From Flammeovirgaceae bacterium UBA5585 (GTDB taxonomy: Bacteria > Bacteroidota > Bacteroidia > Cytophagales > Cyclobacteriaceae), in NCBI GenBank assembly GCA_002425185.1, contig DILT01000017.1:1-64000 (forward strand): a stretch of DNA of 64,000 bases. The letters run 5' to 3'. Below the pieces are notes generated by a model. That model did no database searches, was not told the DNA's origin, and saw nothing but the letters and a program-made list of their open reading frames with translations. Of the stretch, positions 18,622-27,545 are shown in pieces; within the stretch, counting starts at the first letter, position 1; every line of letters begins with the position of its first letter. Made by a program: the position numbers and the translations under genes.

Positions 18622-19185
18622 ATGAAAACGGGTACTAATAAGGGTTTTGATCCTGGAGTTATTGAAGCTTACAAAGCTAAGATGAAAGTTCGTGGCCAGT
18701 CTTTTATCATGGATGAGGAGGACGATCGTTCGGATGAATATGCGCACTTTTATTTTATTGGAACGCATGAAGACAAGGAAGTAATTTTCGATGCGGTAAT
18801 GTATACCTTACGCCTGCAACACGAAAGTGAGTTGTTTGAAATTGCCGAGCACCGTGCCGCCAGGCATTTTCCAGATTATAAAAAGATCACCTACGAAGAG
18901 GATGAAAATGGCAACCTGGAGCCACTGGATGATCAGGAAGAAGAAATTGGATTGTACATGGCCGAGGTGATTATGGAACTGGAAGAAGACGAACAGGTAA
19001 AGGTAAAAGAGCATGTCGATCAGGATGTTCACGTAGATTTTGGTATTGCCCTGGACATTGGCTTGCACGTTGAAAAGATCACACCGAAAGTCATTGATCA
19101 ATTCATCCGCGATTTTAATGCCGATGACCTGAACCTCGATCCAACCTTATATTCCTTTCAAACCAAGGGGATGGAAACAGAATAG
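18622..19185 (+). CDS. Acidic conserved hypothetical protein
   Basis: A 187-residue strongly acidic cytoplasmic protein with no signal peptide or membrane segment. Runs such as DEEDDRSDEYAHFYFIGTHE and a central block of Asp and Glu dominate; a regular strand-helix pattern is visible toward residues 60-85. I do not recognise a family, although the tidy start and the conserved-looking YTLRLQHESELFEIAEHRAA segment suggest a genuine Bacteroidota gene. It follows the carbonic anhydrase-like gene by 72 bases and may share its transcript. Confidence 0.75.
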   Translation: MKTGTNKGFDPGVIEAYKAKMKVRGQSFIMDEEDDRSDEYAHFYFIGTHEDKEVIFDAVMYTLRLQHESELFEIAEHRAARHFPDYKKITYEEDENGNLEPLDDQEEEIGLYMAEVIMELEEDEQVKVKEHVDQDVHVDFGIALDIGLHVEKITPKVIDQFIRDFNADDLNLDPTLYSFQTKGMETE

Positions 19186-19235
19186 CGGGCCTAATCCCGG
19201 TAAAATTTTCTATTCCCAAATTTCAGCGCCCACCG

Positions 19236-19266
19236 TTGCCACAGGAGGGGCTTTCGTATATATTTG
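19236..19266 (+). promoter_or_regulatory. Strong Bacteroidota promoter for the OmpH-like gene
   Basis: TTG (19236-19238), 20 bases, then TATATTTG (19259-19266), an exact -7 element. The ATG lies at 19285. Confidence 0.7.
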
Positions 19267-19284
19267 CGGCCTAAATAAATCCTG

Positions 19285-19896
19285 ATGAAGAATCTATCCT
19301 TAGTTTTAAACATCGTATTGTTGGTGGCTGTTGGCGTGTTGTACTACCTGCATTTCTCACCCAGTATCTCTACCTCTTCAGCCCCTGCATCGTCATTTGA
19401 TATTGGCGAATTGAAGGTGGCCTATATTAACTCCGACTCGGTGTTGGAAAAATATGATTACCTCAAAGCCAGCGCTGAAATACTGGAGGCAAAATCGAAA
19501 AAGGTTGAACAAGATTATATAAACCGCGCACAAAGCTTACAAAAGGAAATTGAGGCCTACCAACGCAACGTGAATAATATGACGGTGGGTCAGGTGCGTG
19601 CGGTGGAAGAGGACCTTGGCAAAAAGCAGCAAAATCTTCAGCTCTATGAGCAAAGTATCCGGCAAGAGTTGATGAATGATCAATCCAAGTTGAACAGAGA
19701 ATTATACGACCGGATTACGGTATTCCTGCAAAAGTATGGGAAAGAAAGAGGGTTGCACCTGGTGTTGAAGTTTGATACTACCAGTGATGTGCTTTATGGC
19801 GTGGATGCACTTGACATTACTCAAGACGTAATTACAGGACTGAACGCAGATTACGCTTCCGAAAAAGGAACAGCAAAAGAGCCTGTTAAGAAATAA
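19285..19896 (+). CDS. OmpH/Skp-family periplasmic chaperone
   Basis: A 203-residue protein with an N-terminal hydrophobic segment (residues about 4-24) acting as signal or membrane anchor. It is followed by the opening strand LKVAYINSDSVLEKYDYL, a long coiled coil (residues about 60-130) and the closing KYGKERGLHLVLKFDTTSDV, which is the usual layout of Skp/OmpH. These chaperones carry outer-membrane proteins across the periplasm. It has its own promoter and is closed by a terminator hairpin, so it is monocistronic. Confidence 0.9.
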   Translation: MKNLSLVLNIVLLVAVGVLYYLHFSPSISTSSAPASSFDIGELKVAYINSDSVLEKYDYLKASAEILEAKSKKVEQDYINRAQSLQKEIEAYQRNVNNMTVGQVRAVEEDLGKKQQNLQLYEQSIRQELMNDQSKLNRELYDRITVFLQKYGKERGLHLVLKFDTTSDVLYGVDALDITQDVITGLNADYASEKGTAKEPVKK

Positions 19897-19921
19897 CTGT
19901 ACGCATCAACTTTTGATGCAG

Positions 19922-19957
19922 ACCGGCTTTGATTTGATTTAAAGCCGGTTTTTTATT
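19922..19957 (+). terminator. Terminator after the OmpH-like gene
   Basis: ACCGGCTTT (19922-19930) pairs with AAAGCCGGT (19941-19949) and is followed by TTTTTATTTT. The next gene's promoter overlaps the loop and tail. Confidence 0.85.
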
Positions 19958-19966
19958 TTATATTTG
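19934..19966 (+). promoter_or_regulatory. Promoter of the NTT-HEAT fusion, inside the terminator
   Basis: TTG (19934-19936) in the terminator loop, 22 bases, then an exact TATATTTG (19959-19966). The ATG at 19980 leaves a leader of only a few bases. Confidence 0.55.
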
Positions 19967-19979
19967 TCCATACGCTTGT

Positions 19980-22900
19980 ATGGCAAAACTTTTTCCTGTT
20001 TCCGTTCGCACGAGAACTCAAGAACAAAAGCAGGTTGCCTTTATGCTGGCAACTGGTTTTTTCATGGGGGTGTTCATCGCCACCTACCAGGTTACGGCTG
20101 ATTCTTTGTTTCTTAACAAACTTGGTGAACACCTCGACAAGGCATTTCTGATTACCGGTATTCTGGGGATTATCTCCACCGGCATTTTTTCCTTTTTGCA
20201 GAGTCGCATCCGTTTTTCAACCCTAACCATACTGGTTATTGCGGGTATTTTTTCGTTTAGTTTGGGCGTTTATGTGCTGTTGCACTATGGTAATCCCCAA
20301 TGGGAGAACCCATTGATCTTTGCCATGTTTGCTTTTTCAGGTCCCATCATTGCCCTGTTGTTCTTAAGCTACTGGGGCACTTTTGGCCGTCTTTTTAACT
20401 TCCGTCAGTCAAAAAGTATTATCGGTTGGATTGATACCGGTCAGCTTATTGCAGCCATCGCGGCTTCATTTATTATCCCTTTTACGGCTGCCCTCGTTCC
20501 TGAAACTTCAGATTATCTGCTGGTTTGCTGCGTAGCCATTTTTATGGTGGGGGTTTTATTGGCGTTGATAGCCGGACGATTTGCGCTCTCGAAGAATGAC
20601 CCCCGTGAATTTGATGCAGAGGTAAGAAAGGAGTCCAGCGTGCGTAAAATGTTTTCCGACAAGTACATTTTGCTCATGTCTATGTTGCTGGTGGTTTCGA
20701 TGACGGCTTTTATTTTCAACCAGTTCTCCTTTCAGGAATTGGTTCGGGAGCAATACCCCAATCAACGTGACCTGACTGACTTCAATGCCTTTTTTACCGG
20801 TGCCGTGTATGCGCTTAGCTTGATCATGCAAACGTTCGTGAACAATCGCATCATCAGCAATTACGGTTTACGGGTTTCATTGTTCATACTGCCCATAGTA
20901 CTCGGGGTCTTGTCGTTGGGTTCAGTGCTTGCCGGAACATTTTTTGGATTCGACAAAGTTTCTTCGCCTACTGGCTTTGTCTTCTTCTTTCTGTTTGTTG
21001 CCATGAGCCGGTTATTTAATTGGACCCTGCGAGAATCATTAGAAAACCCGGTATTTAAATTGTTCTTTATTCCGCTTGACAACCGCATAAGGTTTAACGT
21101 TCAGGCACGTGTAGAAGGATTAGTGAATGAAAGTTCGCGCTTCATTGCCGGCTTATTAATTTTTGGGCTGGCCTTTATTCCCGCGTTTAAAGTAATTCAC
21201 ATTTCCGTGTTTCTTGTTTTGTTGGCCGGGGTCTATTTTATAGTGGTAAACAGGCTATACGGGGGGTACAAAGATAAAATACGTCAGAAGCTGGAAAGCT
21301 CTGAATTTCAGCAAGATAAGCTTGAAAAAGGTTTTGCTCAGGTAACGCAACGGCTGGAAGGTATGATGGCCGTACCCAACAGCGGTAAAGCTATATTTTC
21401 CTATAAGCTACTGGAGAAAATTAATGCCAGTCAAACAGCTGTCTGGATCAACAACCTCATCAAAAATCAGGATGATTCCGTGCGGCATTATGCCCAGGAG
21501 AAGATGAATGAAATGAAGGGGCTGTCCGTTTCCGACAAGTATGTGATTCGGATGGATCAGACTAAAGTTGATTCCGAAGACAAAAGTATGCTTTCGCTGG
21601 CCGATTTACAGATGATCATTGATAACAATGGCGACATTACAAAGCAACGCATACAACGGTTGTCACGATCGCAAAACCCCAGCGACAGGCAATATGCAGC
21701 CGAGTTGCTGTTGCATACTTCAGCAGAAGAATGCATTTCATTTTTGATCGAATTGTTATCCGACTCGGAATCAAAGGTTCGGAATACGGCCATCAAATCA
21801 GCTATCAAGAAAAATAATCCGGAGGTAATCAATGCACTGATTGAGAATATGGGCAACCCGGTGTACAGTAACCAGGCCATGAATGCCCTGGTACTTATCG
21901 GCCCCAAAACATTACCTGCATTGGAAGCCGCTTTTTTCAGGAGTGGGCAAAGTACTCACCTGATGCAGCGCATCATTCAAGCGGTGGGCAGGATAGGCGG
22001 ACAGCGTGCCCGCGACCTTTTATGGAATAAAATTGATTACCCCAACAAGGTAGTTGTATCACAAGTTTTGCTTTCACTGGGTGAGTGTGGATTCAAGGCC
22101 GGAATCTCGCAGGTAACACGTATCAAGTATGCCATTGAAGCTGATATTGCCGACATACGCTGGAACCTGAGTGCTATACAAGAGATAGGTTCAGAGGGAT
22201 TTAATGCGCACATAATCAGTTCATTACGATGGGAAATCCAAAATGATATTGAACACATTTACATGCTGCTGGCCATGTTGTATGATACCCGTTCCATACA
22301 ACTTGTAAAAGAAAACATTGACAGTGGAACGCCTGAAGGTATTACCTATGCGGTTGAACTGTTGGATGTGTTTTTATCCGAGCAATTAAAACAAAGAGTA
22401 ATTCCTATTTTGGATGATATCTCCGATAACGAACGTATAAATAAACTGGATATCTTTTATCCACGGGTTAAGCTTGATTCTAAACTGGTATTGAAGTTTA
22501 TGATCAACCGTGATTTCACACAATCAAACCGCTGGACAAAAGCTTGTGTGCTATATGAAATCGGCCTTCAGCGCATAGAAGACTTCAAACTGGATCTTAT
22601 CGCGCAAATGTTTAACCCTGATTTGTTAATCAGGGAAGTTGCGGCTTGGTCATTAGCGCAGATCAATGAAGGGGAGTATAGACGTAACGTTAGGCGCCTG
22701 CCAGCCGAGCAAGGCAAGGCCTTGGATGATGTGGTACTGACCAAACGGATGAGCCGCTTCAGTAAAGTGATGTTCTTTCAGCAAGTAGAAGTTTTTGAAG
22801 GAGTACCCGGTATTACCTTAAGTCATTTGGCTGATATTAGTACTGAAATTAATCTGAATGAGGGAGAAACGCTGGCCCTCGATGAGAAAATAAACAACAA

Positions 22901-23132
22901 CTTTTATGTGTTGGCGAAGGGTGAAGTAGACTTTTTCCAACGGGGTGAGTTTACATCGTCTTTTGCCGAAGGTCAGTTTATTGGCGAGCTGCTTTCCTTG
23001 CCTAATTTCGTGACTACCAACCTGATAAAAGCCAAAACAAAGGTCAGTTTACTGAGTATCAATAAGGACCAGTTCTATGAATTGCTTTCGGATGACGTAC
23101 GGCTTGCCGACAAGGTATTAGAATTCGTCTAA
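19980..23132 (+). CDS. NTT-type transporter fused to HEAT repeats and a cNMP-binding-like domain
   Basis: A 1050-residue three-part protein. Residues 1 to about 430 hold about 12 hydrophobic helices resembling MFS or ADP/ATP-carrier (NTT) type transporters (FFMGVFIATYQVTADSLFLN; LFLSYWGTFGRLFNFRQSKS). Residues about 540-900 are HEAT-like helical repeats (NTAIKSAIKKNNPEVINALI). Residues about 925-1050 look like a cyclic nucleotide-binding beta-roll (INLNEGETLALDEKINNNFY and FAEGQFIGELLSLPNF), though the usual phosphate-binding Arg of the RxA motif is not evident. The substrate is unknown. The fusion suggests transport regulated by a ligand or partner protein. It has its own promoter and no co-directional partner within 140 bases. 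Confidence 0.8.
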   Translation: MAKLFPVSVRTRTQEQKQVAFMLATGFFMGVFIATYQVTADSLFLNKLGEHLDKAFLITGILGIISTGIFSFLQSRIRFSTLTILVIAGIFSFSLGVYVLLHYGNPQWENPLIFAMFAFSGPIIALLFLSYWGTFGRLFNFRQSKSIIGWIDTGQLIAAIAASFIIPFTAALVPETSDYLLVCCVAIFMVGVLLALIAGRFALSKNDPREFDAEVRKESSVRKMFSDKYILLMSMLLVVSMTAFIFNQFSFQELVREQYPNQRDLTDFNAFFTGAVYALSLIMQTFVNNRIISNYGLRVSLFILPIVLGVLSLGSVLAGTFFGFDKVSSPTGFVFFFLFVAMSRLFNWTLRESLENPVFKLFFIPLDNRIRFNVQARVEGLVNESSRFIAGLLIFGLAFIPAFKVIHISVFLVLLAGVYFIVVNRLYGGYKDKIRQKLESSEFQQDKLEKGFAQVTQRLEGMMAVPNSGKAIFSYKLLEKINASQTAVWINNLIKNQDDSVRHYAQEKMNEMKGLSVSDKYVIRMDQTKVDSEDKSMLSLADLQMIIDNNGDITKQRIQRLSRSQNPSDRQYAAELLLHTSAEECISFLIELLSDSESKVRNTAIKSAIKKNNPEVINALIENMGNPVYSNQAMNALVLIGPKTLPALEAAFFRSGQSTHLMQRIIQAVGRIGGQRARDLLWNKIDYPNKVVVSQVLLSLGECGFKAGISQVTRIKYAIEADIADIRWNLSAIQEIGSEGFNAHIISSLRWEIQNDIEHIYMLLAMLYDTRSIQLVKENIDSGTPEGITYAVELLDVFLSEQLKQRVIPILDDISDNERINKLDIFYPRVKLDSKLVLKFMINRDFTQSNRWTKACVLYEIGLQRIEDFKLDLIAQMFNPDLLIREVAAWSLAQINEGEYRRNVRRLPAEQGKALDDVVLTKRMSRFSKVMFFQQVEVFEGVPGITLSHLADISTEINLNEGETLALDEKINNNFYVLAKGEVDFFQRGEFTSSFAEGQFIGELLSLPNFVTTNLIKAKTKVSLLSINKDQFYELLSDDVRLADKVLEFV

Positions 23133-23278
23133 ATTTGGCTGTAATCGGTATTTTTACTACATTTCGATACTATTTTTTAACCTTCGTAAACTTTTTAGAT
23201 TTTTTAAACTATTTCCTGAAGCGTGATCTTAAGTTTTCACCTCCAATTGGTTAACTTTCAGGTTGTTTGTAGCATGGT

Positions 23279-26200
23279 ATGTTGACACAATCATCCCATT
23301 CGGAACAAGACCAGGAAGTGCCTGACGTGTTGACGGAAATTCAACCCGACAGTTCAAATCCATTTCCTGGATTACGTCCCTTCACGGTGGATGAGTGTCA
23401 CCTTTACTTCGGTCGCGAAGGACAGGTAGACGATATTTTGCTCAAGCTCTCCCGTCACAGATTTGTTTGTGTGATGGGTTATTCCGGAAGCGGAAAATCC
23501 TCATTGATGTCGTGCGGTTTGGTTCCGGTGTTGTATGGAGGTTTTGTTACTCACTCAAGTCCGCATTGGCATGTTATTATTGCACGCCCGGGTGCAACAC
23601 CGTTACAAAATCTTACCGATGCAGTAGTTGATTATTTGATTTCACATAATCGCATTGCTGAAGACGATCGGGCAGTTCACGCAGCCATTATTAATTCAGT
23701 ACTGCGCAGCGGTTCACATGGCCTCATTGAAGTATCGAAATACTTGCAGCAACACAAACTCGACAATGTATTTTTCATGGTCGATCAGTTTGAAGAATTG
23801 TTTCGCTTTCATGAGACAGAGTCTGCCGATGAAGTGTTTGATGAAACACAGCTTTATGTTAACCTCATTCTTAATGCCATTCGTCAGCAGGATACACCGG
23901 TGTATGTGGCGGTTACCATGCGGTCTGATTTTATTGCCAAGTGTTCTGCGTTTAGCGGATTAACAGAAGTTATAAACGAAAGTAATTACCTGGTTCCGCA
24001 AATGACACGGGAGCAGAAGCGGATGGCCATTGAAGGTCCCATTGCTGTTGCCGGTGGCCGTATATCACAGCGTTTAGTGAAACGGTTATTGGCCGACATG
24101 GGCCGTAACCAGGATCAGCTTCCTATTCTTCAGCATGCGCTTATGCGCACGTGGGACTACTGGGTTGCTAACCGCGAGCCAGGCGAACCGATGGATATTC
24201 GTCATTACAATTCCATTGGAAGAATTGCGCAAGCGCTTTCCATGCACGCCAATGAAATTTTTGAAGAACTGTCACCGCGTCAAAGGGAAATTGCAGAAGT
24301 ATTATTCAAAAGCGTAACGGAAAAAAGTGCCGATAACAAGGGCATGCGCAGGCCGGCTCGTTTAGGGTTGGTGGCAGAATTGGCGGATGCTGATGTTGAT
24401 GAGATAACTGAGGTTGTTGAACACTTCCGGAGACCGGGAAGATCGTTTTTGATGCCGGCTCATACCATTGCATTATATGCCGATTCGCTCATTGAACTTT
24501 CGCACGAAAGTTTAATGCGCATCTGGAACCGGTTAAATACCTGGGTGGAGGAGGAGTTTGAATCGGCCACCATGTACAAACGCATATCGGATGCGGCTGC
24601 CATGTACCAGATTGGTAAAACCAGTTTGTGGAGGCCTCCTGATTTGCAACTGGCGCTTAACTGGCAAAAGAAGCAACGCCCCACACGTGAGTGGGCGCAA
24701 CGCTATGATGAAGCCTTTGAGCGTGCCATTGTATTTCTGGATACCAGCAGAATAACCTACGAGGCAGAATTAAAGAACCAGGAACTGCAGCAGAAGCGCA
24801 TGCTTCAGCGTGCGCGTGTTACTGCTATTGTACTGGGGATTGCTGCTGTAATAGCTATTTTGTTTTTAGTGTTTGCCTACACCCAAAAAATTGCAGCCGA
24901 CAATAGTGCCATTGAAGCTAAGTTGCAGGAAGCTAAAGCAATTGAGCAAGCGACAGCAGCCGAATTAGCCCGGCAAGATGCAGAAGCTCAAAGACTAAAA
25001 GCTGAAGCAGCAAATAAAGAGTTGGAAGAAGCCAAAGGTGCTGTTGAAGATGCCTTAAAGATTGCCAAAATTGAGAAAGAAAGAGCCGAGGCCTTGCTTA
25101 TTTTAGCCCAACAAAGGACTCAGGAAGCGATTATCGCAGGTGAACAAGAACGAGCAGCCAGACTATTTGCCGAGCAGGAAACCGCGCGCGCTGAAGCAAA
25201 CTTTGAAGAAGCTAACCGACTATATTTTTTAGCGAAAGCACAAGAGATGGCGGGTAAATCGGTTCAGGAGGATGATGATAAAGATCTCGCAGGAACGTTG
25301 GCCATGCAAGCCTATCATTTTCACACACGGTACAAAGGCAAACGGTATGATCCGTATGTGTATAACGCACTCTATCATGCGCTCACGGTTTCATCCGGCC
25401 TGAGCTACAATGCCATAAAAGTTCCGGGGCCTTCCCGCAACCGGATGAACGGTCTTGCCATTTCATCCAAAGGAACGACCTACTATGCTGCAGCTGCGGA
25501 TGGAAGAATTTTTGTGGGTGATTATGAGAAGCGCACCGGTAAGCCCACAGCCTTTCAAAATGCTTATCCGAATAAAGTAATCGCATTGAGTAAAGATGAA
25601 CGATACCTGGTTAATGGTACGGACTCTGCAACAGTACAGATATTCGATCTCCAAAATGAAACGGCAAAGCCATTGCTGGTGAGAGATCTTAAAGGCGCTA
25701 CCAATGCTATTGAATTTTTGCCAAATAACTCAGGCTTCATCGTAAGTAAAACGGACAGAACACTTTCATTTGTTGATCATCGAACAGGAAAATCACGAAC
25801 GTTAGTAACGGCACCATCAGAACTTAAAGCCATATCGATTAGCCCCGATGGTAAAAACCTGGTGGGTGCATCCTGGTCGGGGCAGCTTGTGCTTTTAAAT
25901 CTTGAAACCAATGCATTGGAGACCCTTGTAAGTTATGATGCATCACAAATCCTCTCTGTTAAATTCAGTCCGGATGGAAAGACCATTGCTTACGGAACGT
26001 TCGAGAAAAATGAAAAGCGCGGCCTGGTGAAGTTATATAACGTGGCGCAGCGTAAAGAAGAGAGGCAATTCACCGGTCACAAAGCCGGTGTTTATGATGT
26101 TGAGTTTAGTCCGGACGGAAAATTATTGGCCAGTGCCGGCAGCGATCGCTTATTGCAAATGTGGGTGCTTGATTTTATTGAAGATCTTCCGATTAAGATG

Positions 26201-26434
26201 GATAACAACAATGGGTTCATCTGGGATATTTCATTCTCCAGCGATTCGAAATATTTAGTAGCAGCAGGGCATGAATCGGAAATCAGGGTATGGCCAACGG
26301 ACCCACAACTATTGGCCAACCAGATTTGTCCGTTACTGAAACGAAACATGACAGAAGAGGAATGGAAGAAGTATGTAGGTGATGACATCAAATATGAAAA
26401 CACCTGCGTGAATCTGCTCATTAAAGATTATTAA
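23279..26434 (+). CDS. Membrane-anchored nSTAND NTPase with WD40 repeats
   Basis: A 1051-residue STAND-class signalling NTPase. The nSTAND1 opening NPFPGLRPFTVDECHLYFGR is followed by Walker A GYSGSGKSS (residues 67-75) and Walker B FFMVDQFEEL (165-174). A single transmembrane helix lies near residues 513-534, then an Ala/Glu-rich coiled coil (about 540-650), then WD40-type repeats (about 700-1020; ISPDGKNLVGASWSGQLVLL, FSPDGKLLASAGSD), ending with the usual MTEEEWKKYVGD tail. The NTPase and the WD40 repeats should be on opposite sides of the inner membrane. It begins a tight run with an outer-membrane protein, a lipoprotein and a giant T9SS protein, so a transenvelope sensing or assembly role is inferred. 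Confidence 0.9.
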   Translation: MLTQSSHSEQDQEVPDVLTEIQPDSSNPFPGLRPFTVDECHLYFGREGQVDDILLKLSRHRFVCVMGYSGSGKSSLMSCGLVPVLYGGFVTHSSPHWHVIIARPGATPLQNLTDAVVDYLISHNRIAEDDRAVHAAIINSVLRSGSHGLIEVSKYLQQHKLDNVFFMVDQFEELFRFHETESADEVFDETQLYVNLILNAIRQQDTPVYVAVTMRSDFIAKCSAFSGLTEVINESNYLVPQMTREQKRMAIEGPIAVAGGRISQRLVKRLLADMGRNQDQLPILQHALMRTWDYWVANREPGEPMDIRHYNSIGRIAQALSMHANEIFEELSPRQREIAEVLFKSVTEKSADNKGMRRPARLGLVAELADADVDEITEVVEHFRRPGRSFLMPAHTIALYADSLIELSHESLMRIWNRLNTWVEEEFESATMYKRISDAAAMYQIGKTSLWRPPDLQLALNWQKKQRPTREWAQRYDEAFERAIVFLDTSRITYEAELKNQELQQKRMLQRARVTAIVLGIAAVIAILFLVFAYTQKIAADNSAIEAKLQEAKAIEQATAAELARQDAEAQRLKAEAANKELEEAKGAVEDALKIAKIEKERAEALLILAQQRTQEAIIAGEQERAARLFAEQETARAEANFEEANRLYFLAKAQEMAGKSVQEDDDKDLAGTLAMQAYHFHTRYKGKRYDPYVYNALYHALTVSSGLSYNAIKVPGPSRNRMNGLAISSKGTTYYAAAADGRIFVGDYEKRTGKPTAFQNAYPNKVIALSKDERYLVNGTDSATVQIFDLQNETAKPLLVRDLKGATNAIEFLPNNSGFIVSKTDRTLSFVDHRTGKSRTLVTAPSELKAISISPDGKNLVGASWSGQLVLLNLETNALETLVSYDASQILSVKFSPDGKTIAYGTFEKNEKRGLVKLYNVAQRKEERQFTGHKAGVYDVEFSPDGKLLASAGSDRLLQMWVLDFIEDLPIKMDNNNGFIWDISFSSDSKYLVAAGHESEIRVWPTDPQLLANQICPLLKRNMTEEEWKKYVGDDIKYENTCVNLLIKDY

Positions 26435-26441
26435 CCACTGC

Positions 26442-27545
26442 ATGGGATTTTTTAAATTTATAGTTGGCTTAATCATACTCAGTGGGTTATCTATCCATGT
26501 TAGTGCACAGGAAGAACGCACCGATTGCGAACAAATGCTTGCCATCGCTTCAGAAGAATTCAACTCCGGAAGGTTTTATGGCATTCCCGCCTTACTGAAA
26601 CCCTGCGTGGACCGTGGCTTTTCCCGTGAACAAAAGCAACGTGCTTTTTTGTTGCTCGCGCAAACCTATTTGTTGCTTGATGATCCTATTTCTGCTGAGA
26701 ATAGTTATCTCGAAGTATTGCGGGCTAATCCTGAGTTTGAAACCGATACAGCATTACATCCTATAGACCTGGTTTACTTAAGCAAAAAATTCACAGCCGA
26801 CCCGATTTTTGCAGTGTTCGCTAAAGTAGGCGGCAATACTTCACCGGTGCGGGTCATTCAAACAGTAAGCCCCTCCGGTCAGCCCGTAAACAATAACTAC
26901 GGACTTCGTGCTGGCTTTCAAGTGGGGGGTGGAGTTGACTATAATTTTACACGCTTCCTGGCCATCTCGGCAGAGGCTGAGTTCGGATTTACATCCTATA
27001 AAAAGACCCAGACAAGATTCAGTGACGATCTGTTGGAGCTCACGGCAAATCAGTCGTGGGCTACTATTCCGGTTTATGCAAAATATACTTTTGTAAAGGG
27101 GAATTTCAGACCTTATGGCTATGGTGGTTTTGCTATACAATTTCTGAATAGCGAAAACGGAAAATTCATTTCTCAAAAGAGAGATTTATCTGACCTGAAT
27201 CCAGTGATTCTGCCGGAAAGTGAAACGACTAACCGGTCCTTAATGGAATTCCGAAACACCTTCAATCGTTCATTTCTTATCGGGGGAGGGGTTAGGTACA
27301 AAAAGGGGCTGGACTACTTCTTTGTTGATGTTCGATACTATTTCGGTTTATCTAACATTGTGGTTCCTACATCCTCGGCTGATTACACAGGTGTTTTGCC
27401 TGAATTAGGTCATGCAGACGATATGTTCCGCATCGATAATCTTTCCCTCAGCATTGGATACTATCATCCATTTTATAATCCTCGCAAGTTGAAACATGCG
27501 AAGACTAAAACTGTACTAAAGGGCATCAATAAATCATCGAAATGA
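26442..27545 (+). CDS. TPR-like domain plus outer-membrane beta-barrel protein
   Basis: A 367-residue protein with a signal peptide (cleavage after SAQ, residue 23). Residues about 28-110 are helical and TPR-like (LAIASEEFNSGRFYGIPALL; AFLLLAQTYLLLDDPISAEN). Residues about 120-345 are strand-rich with PorT/OmpA-like barrel features (YGLRAGFQVGGGVDYNFTRF; VRYKKGLDYFFVDVRYYFGL; LSLSIGYYHPFY). It starts 7 bases after the STAND gene and overlaps the next lipoprotein gene by ATGA. It may anchor or guide the giant surface protein, by analogy with PorP/SprF-type partners, but it is not clearly in that family. Confidence 0.82.
   Translation: MGFFKFIVGLIILSGLSIHVSAQEERTDCEQMLAIASEEFNSGRFYGIPALLKPCVDRGFSREQKQRAFLLLAQTYLLLDDPISAENSYLEVLRANPEFETDTALHPIDLVYLSKKFTADPIFAVFAKVGGNTSPVRVIQTVSPSGQPVNNNYGLRAGFQVGGGVDYNFTRFLAISAEAEFGFTSYKKTQTRFSDDLLELTANQSWATIPVYAKYTFVKGNFRPYGYGGFAIQFLNSENGKFISQKRDLSDLNPVILPESETTNRSLMEFRNTFNRSFLIGGGVRYKKGLDYFFVDVRYYFGLSNIVVPTSSADYTGVLPELGHADDMFRIDNLSLSIGYYHPFYNPRKLKHAKTKTVLKGINKSSK

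Noticed and set aside
23279..26434. Reading the STAND-WD40 gene as an antiphage (Avs-like) defence gene
   Set aside because: It has a transmembrane helix between the NTPase and WD40 parts, no nuclease or other killing domain at the N-terminus, and neighbours that are envelope genes rather than defence genes.
26442..27545. Calling the barrel protein PorP/SprF
   Set aside because: It carries an N-terminal TPR-like domain and a PorT/OmpA-like barrel pattern; the length and motifs do not clearly fit PorP/SprF, although the linkage to a giant T9SS protein is similar.
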